Shown piece after piece: positions 53,263-63,247 of a stretch of 64,000 nucleotides of DNA. Positions within the stretch are counted from its first letter, which is position 1. Every line of letters begins with the position of its first letter. Source of the stretch: Bacillus sp. 123MFChir2 (lineage in GTDB: Bacteria; Bacillota; Bacilli; Bacillales; Bacillaceae_G); the NCBI RefSeq assembly GCF_000383235.1, contig NZ_KB910929.1, positions 1-64,000 on the forward strand, given 5' to 3'. Under the pieces are notes generated by a model that was not told the origin of the DNA, did not search any database, and saw only the letters and a program-made list of their open reading frames with translations. The position numbers were made by a program, and so were the translations under genes.

Positions 53263-54849
53263 ATGAACCGGGAAGAGCTATTAGCGCCGCCAATGTATAA
53301 TTTAGTCGAAGAGATGGAGCGTTATGCCCATGAACCAAATAAGCTTGCACTTATTTGGCAAGATGACCAAGGGAATAAAAGGGAAGTCACATACGGAGAA
53401 TTGTTACAAGGAGCGAATAAAATTGGAAACGCTTTTATAAAAAGCGGTCTTCAAAAAGGGGACAAGCTTCTTATTGTGATGCCGCGTCTTATTGAAACAT
53501 ATATGACGTATATTGCCGCAATCAAAGCGGGATTCGTCGTTATTCCAAGTTCAGAAATGCTGCGCAAAAAAGATATTGAATACCGAATCGAGCATGGCGA
53601 AGTAAAAGCGATAGTAAGTTATGAACCGTATGTAGGACAATTCGACGGAATCGATGCAGTGCATGCCCTTCATAAATTTGTATTAAGCGAAAAACCATTA
53701 GAAGGCTGGAACAATATACGAGAAGCACTTAAAACAGAGAGTGCTGTATTAGAAATGGCAGAGACAAAATGTGATGATATGGTTTTCTTATCGTATACAT
53801 CTGGAACAACAGGCAATCCAAAGGGCGTTGTACATACACATGCCTGGGCATATGCTCATCTTCGTACAAGCGCTGCAAATTGGTTAGCAATTGAAGAGAA
53901 TGATGTTGTATGGGCAACAGCAAGTCCAGGGTGGCAAAAGTGGGTGTGGAGTCCATTTCTTGCGACGCTTGGTTCAGGGGCAACGGGATTTGTGTATCAC
54001 GGGAAATTTGGTCCGGAAACATATTTACAGTTATTAAGTGATAACAAAGTAAATGTACTATGCTGCACGCCAACTGAATATCGGTTAATGGCGAAAGTGG
54101 AGACCTTACAACAATATGACCTCTCTTCCTTGCATAGTGCGGTTTCGGCAGGAGAGCCATTGAACAGAGAGGTTATCAATACGTTTCGAAATTATTTTCA
54201 AGTAACGGTTCGTGATGGATATGGTCAAACAGAAAATACATTACTTGTTGGCGTATTAAAAGGAATGGAAATAAAACCTGGTTCGATGGGAAAACCGACG
54301 CCGGGTAATCAAGTTGATATTGTCGATGAAGATGGTAAGCCAGTCCTTCCGGGAGAAGTAGGGGATATTGCCGTGCACGTGAAAACACCGGCATTATTTA
54401 AACAGTACTATAAAGATCCGGAGCGTACAGCTATGCAATTTCGCGGCGATTATTACATTACAGGTGATCAGGCCAAAAAGGATGAAGATGGCTACTTTTG
54501 GTTTGAAGGACGAGGTGATGATATTATTATTAGTTCCGGCTATACAATCGGACCGTTCGAGGTGGAAGATGCACTAGTCAAACATCCGTACGTCAGAGAA
54601 TGTGCGGTTGTGGCAAGTCCAGATGAAATACGAGGAAATATTGTAAAAGCCTTTATCGTGTTAAAAGAAAATATCGATGAGCAAGACAGCACGTTAATTC
54701 CGCTTCTGCAAGACCATGTAAAGGAATTAACGGCGCCTTATAAATACCCACGTAAAATTGAATTTGTGAAAGAATTGCCAAAAACAATTTCCGGTAAAAT
54801 TCGCCGCGTAGAGCTGCGAAAACGTGAAATGGAGTTGGCTTCCAAATAA
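53263..54849 (+). CDS. AMP-dependent acyl-CoA synthetase (YtcI-like)
   Basis: 528 residues. LSYTSGTTGNPKGVVHTHAW is the P-loop; DGYGQTENTLLVG, YITGDQAKKDEDGYFWFEGR and LPKTISGKIRRVELR (catalytic Lys) are standard. Resembles medium-chain or branched acyl-CoA ligases more than acetate ligases. ATG follows AAGGGGGAAGAG. Position after the SASP gene matches ytcI of B. subtilis. The acid used cannot be told from sequence. Confidence 0.88.
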   Translation: MNREELLAPPMYNLVEEMERYAHEPNKLALIWQDDQGNKREVTYGELLQGANKIGNAFIKSGLQKGDKLLIVMPRLIETYMTYIAAIKAGFVVIPSSEMLRKKDIEYRIEHGEVKAIVSYEPYVGQFDGIDAVHALHKFVLSEKPLEGWNNIREALKTESAVLEMAETKCDDMVFLSYTSGTTGNPKGVVHTHAWAYAHLRTSAANWLAIEENDVVWATASPGWQKWVWSPFLATLGSGATGFVYHGKFGPETYLQLLSDNKVNVLCCTPTEYRLMAKVETLQQYDLSSLHSAVSAGEPLNREVINTFRNYFQVTVRDGYGQTENTLLVGVLKGMEIKPGSMGKPTPGNQVDIVDEDGKPVLPGEVGDIAVHVKTPALFKQYYKDPERTAMQFRGDYYITGDQAKKDEDGYFWFEGRGDDIIISSGYTIGPFEVEDALVKHPYVRECAVVASPDEIRGNIVKAFIVLKENIDEQDSTLIPLLQDHVKELTAPYKYPRKIEFVKELPKTISGKIRRVELRKREMELASK

Positions 54850-54863
54850 CCTTGCACACTTTT

Positions 54864-54896
54864 CCTGATTCTAGTTGAATAGAATTGGGTTTTTTT
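54864..54896 (+). terminator. Terminator of the acyl-CoA synthetase gene
   Basis: CCTGATTCTA pairs with TAGAATTGGG (two G-U pairs), followed by TTTTTTT. Confidence 0.7.
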
Positions 54897-54975
54897 GTTT
54901 AAAAGGAGGGAGTGTTTTATAATGGTATTATAAGAAAATTAAGACAATAAGGTGTGATGTTTTTGGGGGGAGAAA

Positions 54976-55548
54976 ATGTACGGTGTAATTGCTTTGTTCG
55001 ATGAAACAACAGAAAAAGAACTACATGCAGTATGGAATGAGTTGTGTGGAAGCGGGATTTCTTATTATTCTAAAGAAGCTCCTAATAGAAGACCTCGTAT
55101 TACAATTGCTAGTTATCAAAACATTGAGCTAAAATCTTTTATAGAAGACATGAATCAAGTTTTACAAGAGACGAGTAACATTCCTATAACGCTAAGTACA
55201 TTGGGAACATTTTTAGCGTCTAAAACAGTATTTTTGTCGCCTGTACCTACAAAAACGTTATTTGATTTTCATCGTAATTTTCATGAGCAAATGAAAAAAT
55301 ATAGCGACAATCCATCTTCATTATACCTTCCTAATAATTGGGTTCCGCATTGTACAATTGCCAATCATTTAACGGAAGAAAAGTTTCATGAAGCTTTTCA
55401 TTATTGTACAAATAGAATAGAGAAAATACATACGGTTATTCGTGAAATTGCTCTTATTAAAGTTGAGTATAAAAATGAAAAATGTGTGGATGCACCTATT
55501 ATTTTTTCTAAAAAATTAACAGATGTCACAAACAATGTTCATAGCTAA
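54976..55548 (+). CDS. 2'-5' RNA ligase-like / 2H phosphoesterase family protein
   Basis: 190 residues. The fold needs two H-x-T/S motifs. The second is clear (PHCTIANH, about residue 129). The first position reads RPRITIAS, with Arg in place of His. The enzyme may therefore be crippled for phosphoesterase or ligase action, or this is a family branch without the first His. ATG follows a GGGGGGAG site. The downstream amidohydrolase frame starts near its end. Confidence 0.7.
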   Translation: MYGVIALFDETTEKELHAVWNELCGSGISYYSKEAPNRRPRITIASYQNIELKSFIEDMNQVLQETSNIPITLSTLGTFLASKTVFLSPVPTKTLFDFHRNFHEQMKKYSDNPSSLYLPNNWVPHCTIANHLTEEKFHEAFHYCTNRIEKIHTVIREIALIKVEYKNEKCVDAPIIFSKKLTDVTNNVHS

Positions 55549-55567
55549 TCAAAACGGGGGAGAAAAA

Positions 55568-57130
55568 ATGGGAGAACTTTGGTACGGCGGAAATATTTAT
55601 ACGATGGAAGAAGAAGGCGCATTCGTAGAAGCGGTTTACGTAGAAAACGGTAAAGTTATTGCTGTTGGAAAGAAAGAAGAACTAGATCAGCGGTATAAAC
55701 CGAAACGGTTCTTTAATTTAGAAGGAAAAACAATGCTTCCTGGCCTTGTCGATAGCCACATGCATCTTATTGGACACGGAGAACGATTACTTCGCTTAGA
55801 TTTATCGGCATGCACATCTTACCAGGAAGTACTGAACCTTGTTGCGGAGCGAGTGAAGACAACGAAGCGAGGAGAATGGATTGTTGGCGAGGGCTGGAAT
55901 GAAAATAATTTTACAGATCGAAAAGATGTACATAAACGTGATTTAGATGCTTTATCAATTCATCACCCGATTGTATTGAAACGCGTTTGCCGTCACGTAA
56001 CGTTGGTGAATTCTTACATTCTTGAGAAAGCTGAGATTATGCAAAGTAAAGAGGACCCGAAAGGCGGGAAAATTGGCCGCGATCAACACGGGGAACTGAC
56101 AGGTTTATTGTATGAACAAGCACAAGGTTTGGTCGTTCCTCTTCTACCAGAAATCGATACAGCTTATTTAACGAAGGCGCTGCAAACTGCAATTCAAGAT
56201 TGTTGGCAATACGGACTCGTTGGTGGTCATACAGAAGACTTAAACTACTATGGTGGTTTTCAAAAAACATACAATGCCTTTACGGAAGTCGTTCGAAATT
56301 TGTCGTTTAAAGCGCATCTTCTTGTTCATCATGAAGTAGCACACGAACGTGAGCAATATGAGAATACACATTATATTGAGCTTGGGGCAATGAAAATTTT
56401 TTCAGACGGTTCCTTTGGTGGGCGAACAGCGCTACTTAGTGAAGCATACGAAGATGCAAAGGAAACGAATGGCGTTGCGATTTTTTCTCGCGAAGAGCTT
56501 GCGGAACTCGTCAAACAAGCAAGAGAATTCCATATGCCTGTTGCTATTCATACAATTGGTGATCTATCGCTTGAATATGTGATTGATGCGCTTGAAATGC
56601 ATCTGCCAAAAGAAGGGCAGCGTGATCGTATTATTCACTGTCAGCTTGCGAGTGAAGAGTTAATCCAGCGCATGAAGAAGCTCCCGGCAATTTTAGATAT
56701 TCAGCCTGTCTTCGTTTCTTCTGATTTTCCATCTGTTATTGAAAAATTAGGTGAAGAGCGCCTTCGGTATGCATATGCATGGAAAACACTCCTTTCTGCT
56801 GGATTACACTGTGCGGGCGGTTCGGATGCACCAATCGAGCAAGTGAACCCGCTTTTAGGTATATGCAGCGCTGTAACAAGAAAGAGCTTTGTGGATGGAA
56901 ACTGTTACATGCCAGAAGAAAGATTATCCGTATTTGAAGCTGTGTCACTGTTTACAACAGGAAGCGCATATGCGATTGGAAAAGAAGAGAGTCGCGGAAA
57001 AATTGCAGCGGGATATGAAGCAGACTTCACTATATTGGATAAAGATATTTTTAACGTGCAAGAAGAGGAAATAAAAGAGATAGACGTTATGATGACGGTT
57101 GTGGATGGTGAAGTTGTATATAAGAAATAA
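55568..57130 (+). CDS. Amidohydrolase (YtcJ-like)
   Basis: 520 residues. GKTMLPGLVDSHMHLIGHGERLL holds the HxH metal motif, MKIFSDGSFGGRTA is characteristic of YtcJ/NfdA-type amidohydrolases, IHTIGD supplies a metal His and GGSDAPIEQVNPL the metal Asp. Substrate unknown; N-substituted formamides have been shown for relatives. ATG at 55568 follows GGGGGAGAAA; the frame is open to 55523, overlapping the previous gene, but that start has no site. Confidence 0.85.
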   Translation: MGELWYGGNIYTMEEEGAFVEAVYVENGKVIAVGKKEELDQRYKPKRFFNLEGKTMLPGLVDSHMHLIGHGERLLRLDLSACTSYQEVLNLVAERVKTTKRGEWIVGEGWNENNFTDRKDVHKRDLDALSIHHPIVLKRVCRHVTLVNSYILEKAEIMQSKEDPKGGKIGRDQHGELTGLLYEQAQGLVVPLLPEIDTAYLTKALQTAIQDCWQYGLVGGHTEDLNYYGGFQKTYNAFTEVVRNLSFKAHLLVHHEVAHEREQYENTHYIELGAMKIFSDGSFGGRTALLSEAYEDAKETNGVAIFSREELAELVKQAREFHMPVAIHTIGDLSLEYVIDALEMHLPKEGQRDRIIHCQLASEELIQRMKKLPAILDIQPVFVSSDFPSVIEKLGEERLRYAYAWKTLLSAGLHCAGGSDAPIEQVNPLLGICSAVTRKSFVDGNCYMPEERLSVFEAVSLFTTGSAYAIGKEESRGKIAAGYEADFTILDKDIFNVQEEEIKEIDVMMTVVDGEVVYKK

Positions 57131-57158
57131 CGGCGGCATATGCCGCCGTTATTTCTTA
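57121..57158. terminator. 38-base perfect palindrome shared by convergent genes
   Basis: Every base from 57121 to 57158 pairs with its partner. It contains the stop codons of both the amidohydrolase gene (57128-57130) and the NAD kinase gene (57158-57156). TTATTTCTTA tails occur on both strands, so it serves both directions. Confidence 0.85.
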
Positions 57159-57959
57159 TAAAAACGTTCTCTGTACTTTTTCCCAGAACGAGTTATTTTT
57201 TAGTTTTACTGTTTTGATTTGTTTATCGCTTAACCGAACAACTGCTTTTTCGACTTGCTTAATACTAAGTGCTTCGTTATCCATACCCATGACAGGATAA
57301 TCTTTATTATTATGAGTTAATTTTAATGTTAACGTACGATTGTTGCTTAAGATAAATGGAGAACCAAGGGTACGGTACGTATTGTTATTTAAGGAAGCAA
57401 ACTCACTTACTTGAAAACATGGAATTAATGGATCCACGACAGCGCCGCTTAGTGATTTATTATAAGCAGTGCTTCCTGTTGGGGTAGAAACGACTAAGCC
57501 ATCCCCCCTGAATGTTTCAAAATATAAATCATCGATATACACATCTAATACAAATGTTTTAATCACGCTAGAGCGCAGTGTAAATTCATTTAAACAATAA
57601 AACGATGTGTCATGATCGACAGTTACTTGAATTGTTGGGTATCTTCTTACTTCAATTTCATTTTTGGTGATTTCTTGAAGGGCGCTCTCGACATGATCGA
57701 TGTGGAAGTCACAGTAAAAGGAAATATCATCTGTTGCTGAAACCCCTGCGTATAAACAATCTTCACGAAATCCTGTTTTTCTAACAGCCTGCAAAAATGT
57801 CCCGTCGTCGCCAACACTAACGATGGCATTTGCGTTTTTTGGATGGTCTAATATTGTAAATCCGTTTTCCTTTAAAATGTCGTATACTGGTTTCATTTTT
57901 TCGATAAGCGTTGCTTTATCATCACCGTAAAAGAAAAATAAATTGCGACGATCTTCCAT
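57156..57959 (-). CDS. nadK: NAD kinase (second PpnK-type)
   Basis: 267 residues. VSVGDDGTFLQAVR is the GGDGT-type motif (Gly to Asp variant in the first place), CLNEFTLRSS and DGLVVSTPTGSTAYNKSLSGAVV are the NAD-binding parts. Phosphorylates NAD to NADP. Bacillus has two such kinases; position suggests the one next to ytfI (B. subtilis ppnKB). ATG at 57959 follows GGAGGGATAC; an ATG at 57974 overlaps that site. Confidence 0.9.
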   Translation of the reverse strand: MEDRRNLFFFYGDDKATLIEKMKPVYDILKENGFTILDHPKNANAIVSVGDDGTFLQAVRKTGFREDCLYAGVSATDDISFYCDFHIDHVESALQEITKNEIEVRRYPTIQVTVDHDTSFYCLNEFTLRSSVIKTFVLDVYIDDLYFETFRGDGLVVSTPTGSTAYNKSLSGAVVDPLIPCFQVSEFASLNNNTYRTLGSPFILSNNRTLTLKLTHNNKDYPVMGMDNEALSIKQVEKAVVRLSDKQIKTVKLKNNSFWEKVQRTFL

Positions 57960-58114
57960 TTTGTATCCCTCCATGCAGTAAATAATATGTTCAAATAATA
58001 TATTTCGATAAAAATATAAAAAACCCTTCCACTTTTAGAAAAATCTATATTTTCAATTTTGTTTATTTTTTTCATATCGTGTCGATAATGGATACGGAAT
58101 GAAAGGATGGTACG

Positions 58115-58744
58115 ATGAAGTGGCTTGTAATTGGAATTGGAATGCTTATTTTGCTTCTCTTACTTATTTTATTATCGAAATTATCGCTGAAAATTAGCTT
58201 GTTATATACAGAAACAGAAAAGCAATGTTTGTTTGAAGTGAAAATTTGGATGATTCATTATACGTTTGATGTACTAGAACGGATTGAAAAACAGCAGAGA
58301 AAAACAGGTCAAAAAATTGAAAAAGCAGGAGAAGAAGGCGGGACTGAGGATAAATTTGTGGCATGGCTTGACAGCGCAGCTGAGATTATAAAAAGGCTGC
58401 AAGAAATCCATACTATGATTAAAGATTTTCTTCAAAAAGTGAAAATCAACAATTGGAGATGGTACTCGCAAATTGGAACAGGTGATGCAGCGAGTACAGG
58501 AGTTATTACAGGCTATGCATGGTCAGTAAAAGGAATCATCGTTGGCGTTGCTGGTCAATATGCAGAAATTATAGGTGCGCCGCAGCTTGAAATTACTCCG
58601 ATTTTTCAAGGGAAAACTGTAGCAACACATTGTGAATTAACGGCCTCATTTCGCATATATCGTGCAGTTAGGGCAGTAATTCGGTTATTTATATTTCTGA
58701 AGAAGCAAGGTGTTATTTCGACAGAGCATACAGTGCAGCAATAA
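58115..58744 (+). CDS. ytfI: DUF2953 membrane-associated protein YtfI
   Basis: 209 residues. N-terminal hydrophobic helix (residues 2-22), then a DUF2953 region with NWRWYSQIGTGDAASTGVITGYAW, and a basic C-terminal amphipathic segment. Precedes gerW (ytfJ) as in B. subtilis, where both are linked to spore formation. ATG follows GAAAGGATGG. Its stop codon is overlapped by repeat B6. Confidence 0.82.
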   Translation: MKWLVIGIGMLILLLLLILLSKLSLKISLLYTETEKQCLFEVKIWMIHYTFDVLERIEKQQRKTGQKIEKAGEEGGTEDKFVAWLDSAAEIIKRLQEIHTMIKDFLQKVKINNWRWYSQIGTGDAASTGVITGYAWSVKGIIVGVAGQYAEIIGAPQLEITPIFQGKTVATHCELTASFRIYRAVRAVIRLFIFLKKQGVISTEHTVQQ

Positions 58745-58918
58745 AGTGAAACTTTAATCAAGAGGGGGGTTCTTCATCCCCACTGATTAAAAGACCTCAC
58801 CAATTGGGCGCATGCCAGCAGTTTATCTCCCACCGAACATTCTAGTCACTGGAATTGGACAATGTTTTTTCCGAATTTTGAGGTGGGAGTCTTACTGCTC
58901 ACGAATAGCAGGATAAAT
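58743..58918 (+). repeat. Dispersed repeat family B, copy 6
   Basis: Starts in the ytfI stop codon with AAGTGAAACTTTAATCAAGA, keeps CACCAATTGGGC, TCCCACC with AGGTGGGAG, and ends ACTGCTCACGAATAGCAGGA. The loop carries TCTAGTCACTGGAATTGGAC, a remnant of the module nested in copy 2. Confidence 0.75.
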
Positions 58919-58932
58919 ATAGGGGGGATTAT

Positions 58933-59328
58933 ATGGAACATCCAATTCAAGGGTTAATGACAACAGCGATGCAGCATTTAAATCATATGATTGATGTGAA
59001 TACAATTATTGGTGATCCAATTCAGTCGCCTGATGGAAGTGTTATCTTAACGGTTTCTAAAGTAAGCTTTGGTTTTGCGGCAGGTGGTAGTGAATTTGGA
59101 AAACTTGAAAATAATAATCATCATCCATTTGGAGGTGGTAGTGGCGGCGGTGTTTCCATTAACCCGGTTGCTTTTCTTATTGTAAATAGTGAAGGTGTAA
59201 AAGTACTTCATTTAGATAAACAGACGCATATACTTGATAAAATAATGGAATTGGCACCGCAAGCAGTTGATAAAGTGAAAGAAATGATGAATAAACAAAA
59301 GGATGAACAGCCGGAGTATGAAATATAA
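58933..59328 (+). CDS. gerW: Sporulation protein GerW (YtfJ)
   Basis: 131 residues. MTTAMQHLNHMIDVNTIIGDPI, then SKVSFGFAAGGSEFG and a GGGSGGGVSINPVAFLIVN segment, the GerW/YtfJ signature. In Bacillus needed for proper germination responses in spores. ATG follows ATAGGGGGGA. Terminated by a hairpin before tpx. Separated from ytfI by repeat B6. Confidence 0.93.
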   Translation: MEHPIQGLMTTAMQHLNHMIDVNTIIGDPIQSPDGSVILTVSKVSFGFAAGGSEFGKLENNNHHPFGGGSGGGVSINPVAFLIVNSEGVKVLHLDKQTHILDKIMELAPQAVDKVKEMMNKQKDEQPEYEI

Positions 59329-59330
59329 GA

Positions 59331-59364
59331 AAAAGAAGCTAATCGCTCGATTAGCTTCTTTTTT
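59331..59364 (+). terminator. Terminator of gerW
   Basis: AAAGAAGCTAAT pairs with ATTAGCTTCTTT around CGCTCG, followed by a T-run. Confidence 0.85.
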
Positions 59365-59457
59365 CTAAAAACAGAGCGATTCAGTTGCATTCTGTTTACT
59401 GAACATCTATCATTTACACTGTACATACTTTGGTTTTAGAAAAGGGAGGATTTTCAA

Positions 59458-59958
59458 ATGGCAAACGTAACGTTTAAAGGAAACCCAATCACTTTAGTTG
59501 GCACAGAAGTTAAAGTAGGCGATCAAGCACCAAACTTTCAAGTGTTAGCAAATGATTTATCTCCGGTAACTTTAGAGACATATAAAGGCGCAGTGAAATT
59601 AATCAGTGTTGTACCATCTATTGATACAGGTGTATGTGATGCACAAACTCGTCGTTTTAACGAAGATGCAGCTGCTATTGAAAACGCAAAAGTATTAACA
59701 ATTAGCGTTGATTTACCATTTGCTCAAAAGCGCTGGTGTGCAGCTAACGGTTTAGAAAACGTTGTAACGCTTTCTGATCACCGCGACCTTTCTTTTGGCG
59801 AGGCATACGGTGTTGTAATGAAAGAACTTCGTTTGCTTGCACGTGCTGTATTCGTAGTAGATAGCAACGACAAAGTTGTTTACGTAGAATACGTAAGCGA
59901 AGGTACAAGCCATCCAAATTACGAAGCAGCATTAGAAGCAGCAAAAGCTGCGAAGTAA
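59458..59958 (+). CDS. tpx: Thiol peroxidase Tpx
   Basis: 166 residues. [18 protein letters not shown] holds the peroxidatic Cys with its Thr, [19 protein letters not shown] the resolving Cys. Atypical two-Cys peroxiredoxin that reduces peroxides with thioredoxin. ATG follows AAGGGAGGA. Order gerW-tpx-ytxK-ackA matches B. subtilis. Confidence 0.95.
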   Translation: MANVTFKGNPITLVGTEVKVGDQAPNFQVLANDLSPVTLETYKGAVKLISVVPSIDTGVCDAQTRRFNEDAAAIENAKVLTISVDLPFAQKRWCAANGLENVVTLSDHRDLSFGEAYGVVMKELRLLARAVFVVDSNDKVVYVEYVSEGTSHPNYEAALEAAKAAK

Positions 59959-59973
59959 TACGGGCAACAAAGA

Positions 59974-60006
59974 GCGACCTCTTAATGAAGAGGTCGTTTT
60001 TTTTGT
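59974..60006 (+). terminator. Terminator of tpx
   Basis: GCGACCTCTT pairs with AAGAGGTCGT, then a run of T. Confidence 0.85.
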
Positions 60007-60020
60007 GACAGCAAGTATTG

Positions 60021-60215
60021 ATATATAAATTCATTTTGATTATTTAACATATAAGTCACTGCTATGCAGAATAAAAAGTGATTGGTACTCGCTTTCTCGT
60101 TCTGTTTTAACCTATGCTTGTGGCAGAAAAAGTTCCTGACCGCTCCTATGCATGGTCAGATACTCTCGCCCACCTAAAAAAGAGTTTTTGTTTTTTAAAA
60201 TTTGCATTTATATAT
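60021..60215 (-). repeat. Dispersed repeat family A, copy 9 (full length)
   Basis: Left end ATATATAAATTCATTTTG, right end TTTGCATTTATATAT form an inverted pair. Minus core: GGTGGGCGAGAGTATCTGAC, GCGGTCAGGAAC, GTTTAAAACAGAAC. Fills the 339-base gap between tpx and ytxK. Confidence 0.8.
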
Positions 60216-60297
60216 TGTCGATTCAATATGAATGAAAAGAATTTAGAATGTGGTATGATATAAGTTATGTGTATTTTAGTTTGAAGGAGGAATTTTC

Positions 60298-61284
60298 GTG
60301 AGTTCAACAGTAGAAACATTATTTTCTATTTTTGATTCTTCTGCCGTAATTTTACGTAAAGAATTAAATATAACGTACTTAGAAGCACTTGTAGAAACAG
60401 GTGATAATTTATTTGAAGGAACAATTTTACAAGAAGGCTTAGAACAACCAACAATTGAACGATTAGAGCGTGAATATAGCAAGTTTAATGAAGAAAACTA
60501 TAAAGGCGAAGAAATTCGCAAAGCATTTCAACTTGCCATATTAAAAGGAATGAAAGACGGCGTACAAGCAAATCATGAAATGACGCCTGATGCAGTTGGG
60601 ATGTTTATGAGTTATTTATTCCATAAATTTATGAAGGATCAAAAGGAAATAACGGTACTAGATCCTGCAGTTGGAACGGGTAATTTATTGACGACAATCT
60701 TCAATGGTTGTCTAGAAGGTACAACGATGAGTGGCTTTGGAGTAGATGTGGATGATTTGCTTGTTAAACTTGCATTAGTCAATGCAAATTTACAAAAGCA
60801 AGCGGTCGAATTCTTTAATCAAGATGGACTAGCTTCTCTTTATATTGATCCAGTTGATGCGGTTGTATGTGATTTACCAATTGGCTATTATCCAAATAAA
60901 ATCGGTGCAAGTGAATATACGTTAAAAGCAGATGAAGGTATGTCTTATGCACATCATCTTTTTATTGAACAAAGTGTCAAACATACAAAAGAAGGCGGCT
61001 ATTTATTTTTTTTAGTGCCAAACTTCATTTTTGAAAGTGACCAAGCACCAAAGCTTCATGCATTTATTAAAGAAACATGTTTTGTGCAAGGATTACTACA
61101 GTTACCTGTTTCCATGTTTAAGAATGAAAAAAATGCAAAAAGTATATTTGTTCTCCAAAAGAAAGGGCAAAACGTAAACATGCCAAAACAAGCGCTATTA
61201 GTAGAATTACCGAAATTCTCTAATATGCAAGCGATGGAGAACATTATGCAGCAAATTAACAGTTGGTTTGCTGGAAAAAACTAA
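60298..61284 (+). CDS. ytxK: Class I SAM-dependent methyltransferase YtxK
   Basis: 328 residues from a GTG after GAAGGAGGAA. DPAVGTGNLLTTIF is the SAM motif and VVCDLPIGYYP stands at the place of the NPPY motif of N6-adenine methyltransferases (HsdM-like fold). It lacks the target recognition domain of restriction systems, and no restriction gene is near, so a housekeeping role is likely. Conserved upstream of ackA in Bacillus. Confidence 0.88.
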   Translation: MSSTVETLFSIFDSSAVILRKELNITYLEALVETGDNLFEGTILQEGLEQPTIERLEREYSKFNEENYKGEEIRKAFQLAILKGMKDGVQANHEMTPDAVGMFMSYLFHKFMKDQKEITVLDPAVGTGNLLTTIFNGCLEGTTMSGFGVDVDDLLVKLALVNANLQKQAVEFFNQDGLASLYIDPVDAVVCDLPIGYYPNKIGASEYTLKADEGMSYAHHLFIEQSVKHTKEGGYLFFLVPNFIFESDQAPKLHAFIKETCFVQGLLQLPVSMFKNEKNAKSIFVLQKKGQNVNMPKQALLVELPKFSNMQAMENIMQQINSWFAGKN

Positions 61285-61582
61285 AAACGGTGCGTATATA
61301 ACAGAAGGATACTTATATATAGTACAGTTTTATGTTGTTTACAAAATTCAGTAATATATATAGGTGACGAAATTAAAAACATTCAATCTGTAATATAAAA
61401 AAAAACGTTGTGTTACAATTTTTTCACTTGAAATATATGTCGTACGATGTTTAAATTAAAATCGTGAGTATTAAATTTTTATCAGTGAAACGGTTCTGTT
61501 ATCTGAAAAAAATTAGAGACATAAAATAGAGCAGTTTGTGGAGAGATTCCACACAGCTAGAGAAAAAGGGGCGAAAGACTAG

Positions 61583-62776
61583 ATGTCAAAAATCATCGCA
61601 ATTAATGCAGGAAGCTCTTCCTTAAAGTTCCAATTATTCGAAATGCCAAGTGAAACAGTATTAACAAAAGGTTTAGTAGAACGTATCGGTTTAGAAGATG
61701 CTATCTTTACAATTACTGTGAACGGTGAAAAACAAACTGAAGTAACAAATATTGCAGACCACGGAGTAGCAGTTAATATGTTACTTAACAAATTAACTGA
61801 AAATGGAATTGTGAAATCTCTTGATGAGATTAGCGGTATCGGTCACCGTGTTGTACACGGTGGTGAAAAATTCCCAGATTCTGCTCTAATTACTGATGAA
61901 GTATTAGCAGAAATCGACGCTTTAAGTGAGTTAGCACCACTTCATAACCCAGCACACGTTGTTGGTATTAAGGCGTTCCAAGAAGTTCTTCCGAACGTAC
62001 CTTCAGTAGCAGTGTTCGATACAGCATTCCATCAAACAATGCCAGAAGAATCTTTCTTATATAGCTTACCTTACGAATACTATGAAAAATACGGCATCCG
62101 TAAATACGGATTCCACGGTACTTCTCATAAGTATGTAACAGAGCGTGCAGCTGAATTATTAGGCCGTCCACTTGAAAGCTTACGTTTACTTTCTTGTCAC
62201 TTAGGTAACGGTGCAAGTATCGCAGCTGTTGAAGGCGGAAAATCAATTGATACGTCTATGGGCTTCACTCCACTTGCTGGTGTAACAATGGGTACACGTT
62301 CTGGTAACCTTGACCCTGCGTTAATTCCATATATTATGAAGAAAACAGGACAATCTGTAGATGAAGTTCTTAACGTATTAAACAAGAAAAGTGGTATGTT
62401 AGGTCTTTCTGGCTTCTCAAGTGACTTACGTGATATTGAGCAAGCTGAAGAAGAAGGAAATCACCGTGCAGAAGTAGCACTAGAGATCTTTATCGGCCGC
62501 ATCCATAAATACATCGGTTCTTATGCAGCTCGTATGAAAGGTGTAGACGCAATCATCTTTACAGCTGGTATTGGTGAGAACAGTGCATTAATTCGTGAGC
62601 GCGTATTAGAAGGACTTGAGTTTATGGGCGTATACTTCGATGCAAAACGCAACAACTTCCGTGGTGAAGAAGCATTCATTAGCTTCCCTCACTCTCCAGT
62701 AAAAGTAATCGTAATTCCAACAGACGAAGAAGTTATGATTGCTCGTGACGTAGTACGTCTTGGAAATATTGGTTAA
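61583..62776 (+). CDS. ackA: Acetate kinase
   Basis: 397 residues. [47 protein letters not shown] and [15 protein letters not shown] are the ASKHA and acetate-kinase motifs. Makes ATP from acetyl phosphate in overflow metabolism; in B. subtilis it is activated by CcpA. I looked for a cre site in the 298-base upstream gap and saw no convincing one. Start ATG follows AAAAAGGGGCGA. Confidence 0.96.
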   Translation: MSKIIAINAGSSSLKFQLFEMPSETVLTKGLVERIGLEDAIFTITVNGEKQTEVTNIADHGVAVNMLLNKLTENGIVKSLDEISGIGHRVVHGGEKFPDSALITDEVLAEIDALSELAPLHNPAHVVGIKAFQEVLPNVPSVAVFDTAFHQTMPEESFLYSLPYEYYEKYGIRKYGFHGTSHKYVTERAAELLGRPLESLRLLSCHLGNGASIAAVEGGKSIDTSMGFTPLAGVTMGTRSGNLDPALIPYIMKKTGQSVDEVLNVLNKKSGMLGLSGFSSDLRDIEQAEEEGNHRAEVALEIFIGRIHKYIGSYAARMKGVDAIIFTAGIGENSALIRERVLEGLEFMGVYFDAKRNNFRGEEAFISFPHSPVKVIVIPTDEEVMIARDVVRLGNIG

Positions 62777-62785
62777 TATATGATG

Positions 62786-62814
62786 AAAAGACGGGATGAT
62801 TCCCGTCTTTTTTT
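62786..62814. terminator. Terminator of ackA, shared with NUDIX gene
   Basis: AAAAGACGGGA pairs with TCCCGTCTTTT, then T-run; the A-rich left flank allows action in both directions. Confidence 0.85.
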
Positions 62815-62815
62815 A

Positions 62816-63247
62816 TTATTTTTTTGAAAGTAGTTCGGTTAATCCGTTTGGGTATAATGTTTTTTCCTTTTGTAAAAACATTTCAATTGGAATCCATACA
62901 GCATAAGAGATGTGATCTCCTTCTGTTATTGTGAACTCATTCTTTTTATAAAGTTCTTTGTTTGAAAAGGAAGCAGAATATAATTGGACGATTTCATGCC
63001 CGGTTGTATTGTCTATTTGAAAAATGTTTTCTAAACAGCCTAAGTATGTACCGATTTCTACAATGACGCCAAGCTCTTCTGCAAATTCTCGGATAACAGT
63101 TTGCGCCGCGTATTCCCCAAGTTCAATCGTTCCCCCAAGTGGTCGATAATAACATCCCTCGCCACCTTCATGTTTTCTGTTATATTCTTCAACAAGGATA
63201 CAATCATTGTATTCAATAATCCCTAACGCTTTCGCACGTGGATACAT
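62816..63247 (-). CDS. NUDIX hydrolase
   Basis: 143 residues. The Nudix box GGTIELGEYAAQTVIREFAEELGV (G-x5-E-x7-REx2EELGx) is intact. Hydrolyses a nucleoside diphosphate derivative; substrate unknown. ATG follows AGGAGGTAG. Convergent with ackA. Confidence 0.88.
   Translation of the reverse strand: MYPRAKALGIIEYNDCILVEEYNRKHEGGEGCYYRPLGGTIELGEYAAQTVIREFAEELGVIVEIGTYLGCLENIFQIDNTTGHEIVQLYSASFSNKELYKKNEFTITEGDHISYAVWIPIEMFLQKEKTLYPNGLTELLSKK

Noticed and set aside
61285-61582. cre site for CcpA before ackA
   Set aside because: A TGAAACGGTTCTG-like stretch was examined, but the central CG is out of register with the consensus.
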